DNA from: Kitasatospora aureofaciens
Lineage (GTDB): Bacteria; Actinomycetota; Actinomycetes; Streptomycetales; Streptomycetaceae
Length of the DNA stretch: 64,000 nucleotides
Direction: 5' to 3'
NCBI RefSeq assembly: GCF_001188955.3
Contig: NZ_JPRF03000032.1
Location: 1 to 64,000, forward strand
A program made the position numbers and the translations under genes. The stretch's first letter is position 1. Every line of letters begins with the position of its first letter. Below, in pieces: positions 62,823 to 64,000 of the stretch. The notes below the pieces were generated by a model that worked only from the letters and a program-made list of their open reading frames with translations, was not told the DNA's origin and ran no database searches.

Positions 62823-63284
62823 ATGGCCGAGGTGCCGTACGACGAGCTGCGCTGGGAGGTCGTGCTCGCCGCCGCCGTGCGGATCAGGGACGAACTCGCG
62901 GGCCGGGGGCGGGTGTTGTCCCAGGTCCTGGTCGACTTCCCGGCCGCGCACGGCCCGCTCGCCCCGGACCTCACGGTGATCGCCCCGGACGCCGTCCACC
63001 ACGCCCGGGGCCGGTACGCCGCCTCCGACGTGGAGGCGGTGCTGGAGGTGTCGCACCCGGGCCGTGACCACGCCTGGGCCCGGGCCTGCGCGGAGAGCGG
63101 CGTGCCGCTGTACGTGGTGGTCGACCCGGCGGCCGCCGTCTGCACCGTGCACACCGCGCCCTCCCCCGGCGGGGTGTACCGGGAGGCCGAGCGGGTGCCC
63201 TTCGGCAACGACCTGTTCCTGCCGCTGGGCGGCCGCACGGTGGTGCTGCGGACGGACGAGTTCCCCACCCCGGGTACGGCGTAG
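62823..63284 (+). CDS. Uma2-family putative endonuclease
   Basis: A 153-aa protein of the Uma2/PD-(D/E)XK-like family: LVDFPAAHGPLAPDLTVIAPDA, then VLEVSHPGRDHAWARACAESGVPLYVVVDP, with Asp, Glu and a basic residue in the nuclease positions. It is shorter at the N-terminus than most Uma2 proteins. ATG 62823 has GAGGAGG upstream. Uma2 genes are abundant and often clustered in Streptomyces; role unknown. It sits between trpE and the Trp-associated membrane protein. Confidence 0.78.
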   Translation: MAEVPYDELRWEVVLAAAVRIRDELAGRGRVLSQVLVDFPAAHGPLAPDLTVIAPDAVHHARGRYAASDVEAVLEVSHPGRDHAWARACAESGVPLYVVVDPAAAVCTVHTAPSPGGVYREAERVPFGNDLFLPLGGRTVVLRTDEFPTPGTA

Positions 63285-63310
63285 CGCGCGGCCCGGGGGA
63301 TAGTGGACGG

Positions 63311-63922
63311 GTGACCGCTGCAGACCCCACCCCCGCGCCCGCCGCCACCGCTCCCGCCACGCCCGCGGCCGGCCGCCGCACCCTCGGCGTGATGCTGCTG
63401 CTGACCGTGCTGAGCGCCGTGCTGGTGCTGACCGCGGTCGGGCGGGTCTGGGCCGAGGGCCGGGCCGGCACCCTGGACGTGTCCGTCACCGGCGGCAGGA
63501 TCTCCGAACTGCCCGGCGGACTGGCCCTGGTGGGCCTGGCCGCGGCCGTCGCGGTGTTCGCGGTGCGCGGCGTCGGGCGGCTCGCGGTCGGCGCGCTGAC
63601 CCTGCTGGCCGGGCTGGGCGCGGCCGCCGCCTCGGTGGCCGGGGCCTCGGACACCGCCGCGCTGGACTCCGCCGCCTCCGGCAAGCTGGCGCTGGCCGGC
63701 ACGACCGCCACCGAGGTGTCGCACACCGCCTGGCCCTGGGTCGCCCTGGCCGGCGGGCTGCTGCTGGCCGCGGCGGGCCTGATCACCCTGCGCTTCGGCC
63801 GCGGCTGGCCGGCCATGGGCAGCCGCTACGAGGCGCCGACCCGCAAGGCGCCGGCGAAGGCCGACACCCCCGGTGACCTGTGGAAGGCCCTGGACCGCGG
63901 CGAGGACCCGACCGCGGTCTGA
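63311..63922 (+). CDS. Trp-associated membrane protein (TIGR02234-like)
   Basis: A 203-aa protein with four hydrophobic segments (about 24-48, 68-85, 88-110 and 138-160) and a basic/acidic C-terminal tail; family TIGR02234 is found next to trp genes in actinobacteria (name by context). GTG 63311 lies 6 nt after GATAGT, so it may be leaderless. No catalytic motif; possibly a membrane component linked to tryptophan metabolism. Confidence 0.8.
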   Translation: MTAADPTPAPAATAPATPAAGRRTLGVMLLLTVLSAVLVLTAVGRVWAEGRAGTLDVSVTGGRISELPGGLALVGLAAAVAVFAVRGVGRLAVGALTLLAGLGAAAASVAGASDTAALDSAASGKLALAGTTATEVSHTAWPWVALAGGLLLAAAGLITLRFGRGWPAMGSRYEAPTRKAPAKADTPGDLWKALDRGEDPTAV

Positions 63923-64000
63923 GACCCCCGCACCCCGCCGCCCCGACCGACGGGGTGTGACGCGATAGACGGGCCACCCGCTTTGGGCCGCCCGTGTGTG

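Overview
The window is chromosomal DNA from a very high-GC actinomycete. Gene content and order match the Streptomyces/Kitasatospora (Streptomycetaceae) chromosome: a complete division and cell wall (dcw) block ending in divIVA, then a T-box-controlled ileS, lspA, an RluD-type synthase, dnaE, the his operon, hisI and trpE. GTG/TTG starts, 1-8 nt stop-start overlaps, almost exclusive G/C at third codon positions and many leaderless-looking promoters fit the same group. I see no tRNA, rRNA, CRISPR array, prophage or intact insertion sequence. I cannot separate Streptomyces from Kitasatospora from this sequence alone.

Layout. (1) 1-16.9 kb, dcw cluster on +: ftsI (cut by the left edge), murE, murF, mraY, murD, ftsW, murG, ftsQ, ftsZ, pgeF/ylmD, ylmE, sepF, ylmG, divIVA. 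These build lipid II, cross-link septal wall and place the Z-ring and the polar growth marker; a strong terminator closes the block. (2) 17-23.7 kb: ileS on - with a T-box leader, then a DksA/TraR-like zinc protein, lspA, a pseudouridine synthase and a GNAT enzyme. (3) 23.7-37.9 kb, accessory region: a one-polypeptide surface hydrolase-ABC ATPase fusion with its ABC-2 permease, a gamma-butyrolactone-receptor-like TetR regulator with dyads in an AT-rich gap, an ArsR regulator divergent from an MFS transporter over a duplicated operator, a dienelactone-hydrolase-like protein that lacks its nucleophile, an Lrp regulator, an F420-type oxidoreductase, a nucleoside deaminase, a DUF2268 metalloprotease behind a MerR-type promoter, a class A PBP, a VOC protein and a helical-repeat protein. 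(4) 38-52.3 kb: dnaE, LysR and a DapA-like aldolase, asd, a NYN-domain protein, an ABC exporter pair, a DUF2567-like membrane protein, YbaK, a Lon-N-domain protein and a beta-helix membrane protein followed by three strong hairpins. (5) 52.3-58.3 kb: his operon (hisD, hisC, hisB, a 50-aa membrane protein, hisH, priA/hisA, ridA, hisF). (6) 58.3-64 kb: VOC, DinB-like and lipoprotein-like genes, then hisI, trpE, a Uma2-type gene and a Trp-associated membrane protein.

How it fits together. The first block makes and polymerises peptidoglycan precursor at septum and pole, helped by the class A PBP at 34-36 kb; dapA-like and asd could feed the diaminopimelate precursor used by MurE. priA and hisI/trpE link histidine and tryptophan synthesis. 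Best candidates for undescribed biology: the hydrolase-ABC fusion system with its TetR neighbour, the MerR-type promoter of the DUF2268 protease with no MerR gene in the window, the three-hairpin array at 50.4-50.6 kb, the small membrane protein inside the his operon, and the altered HIGH signature (GxHH) of IleRS.
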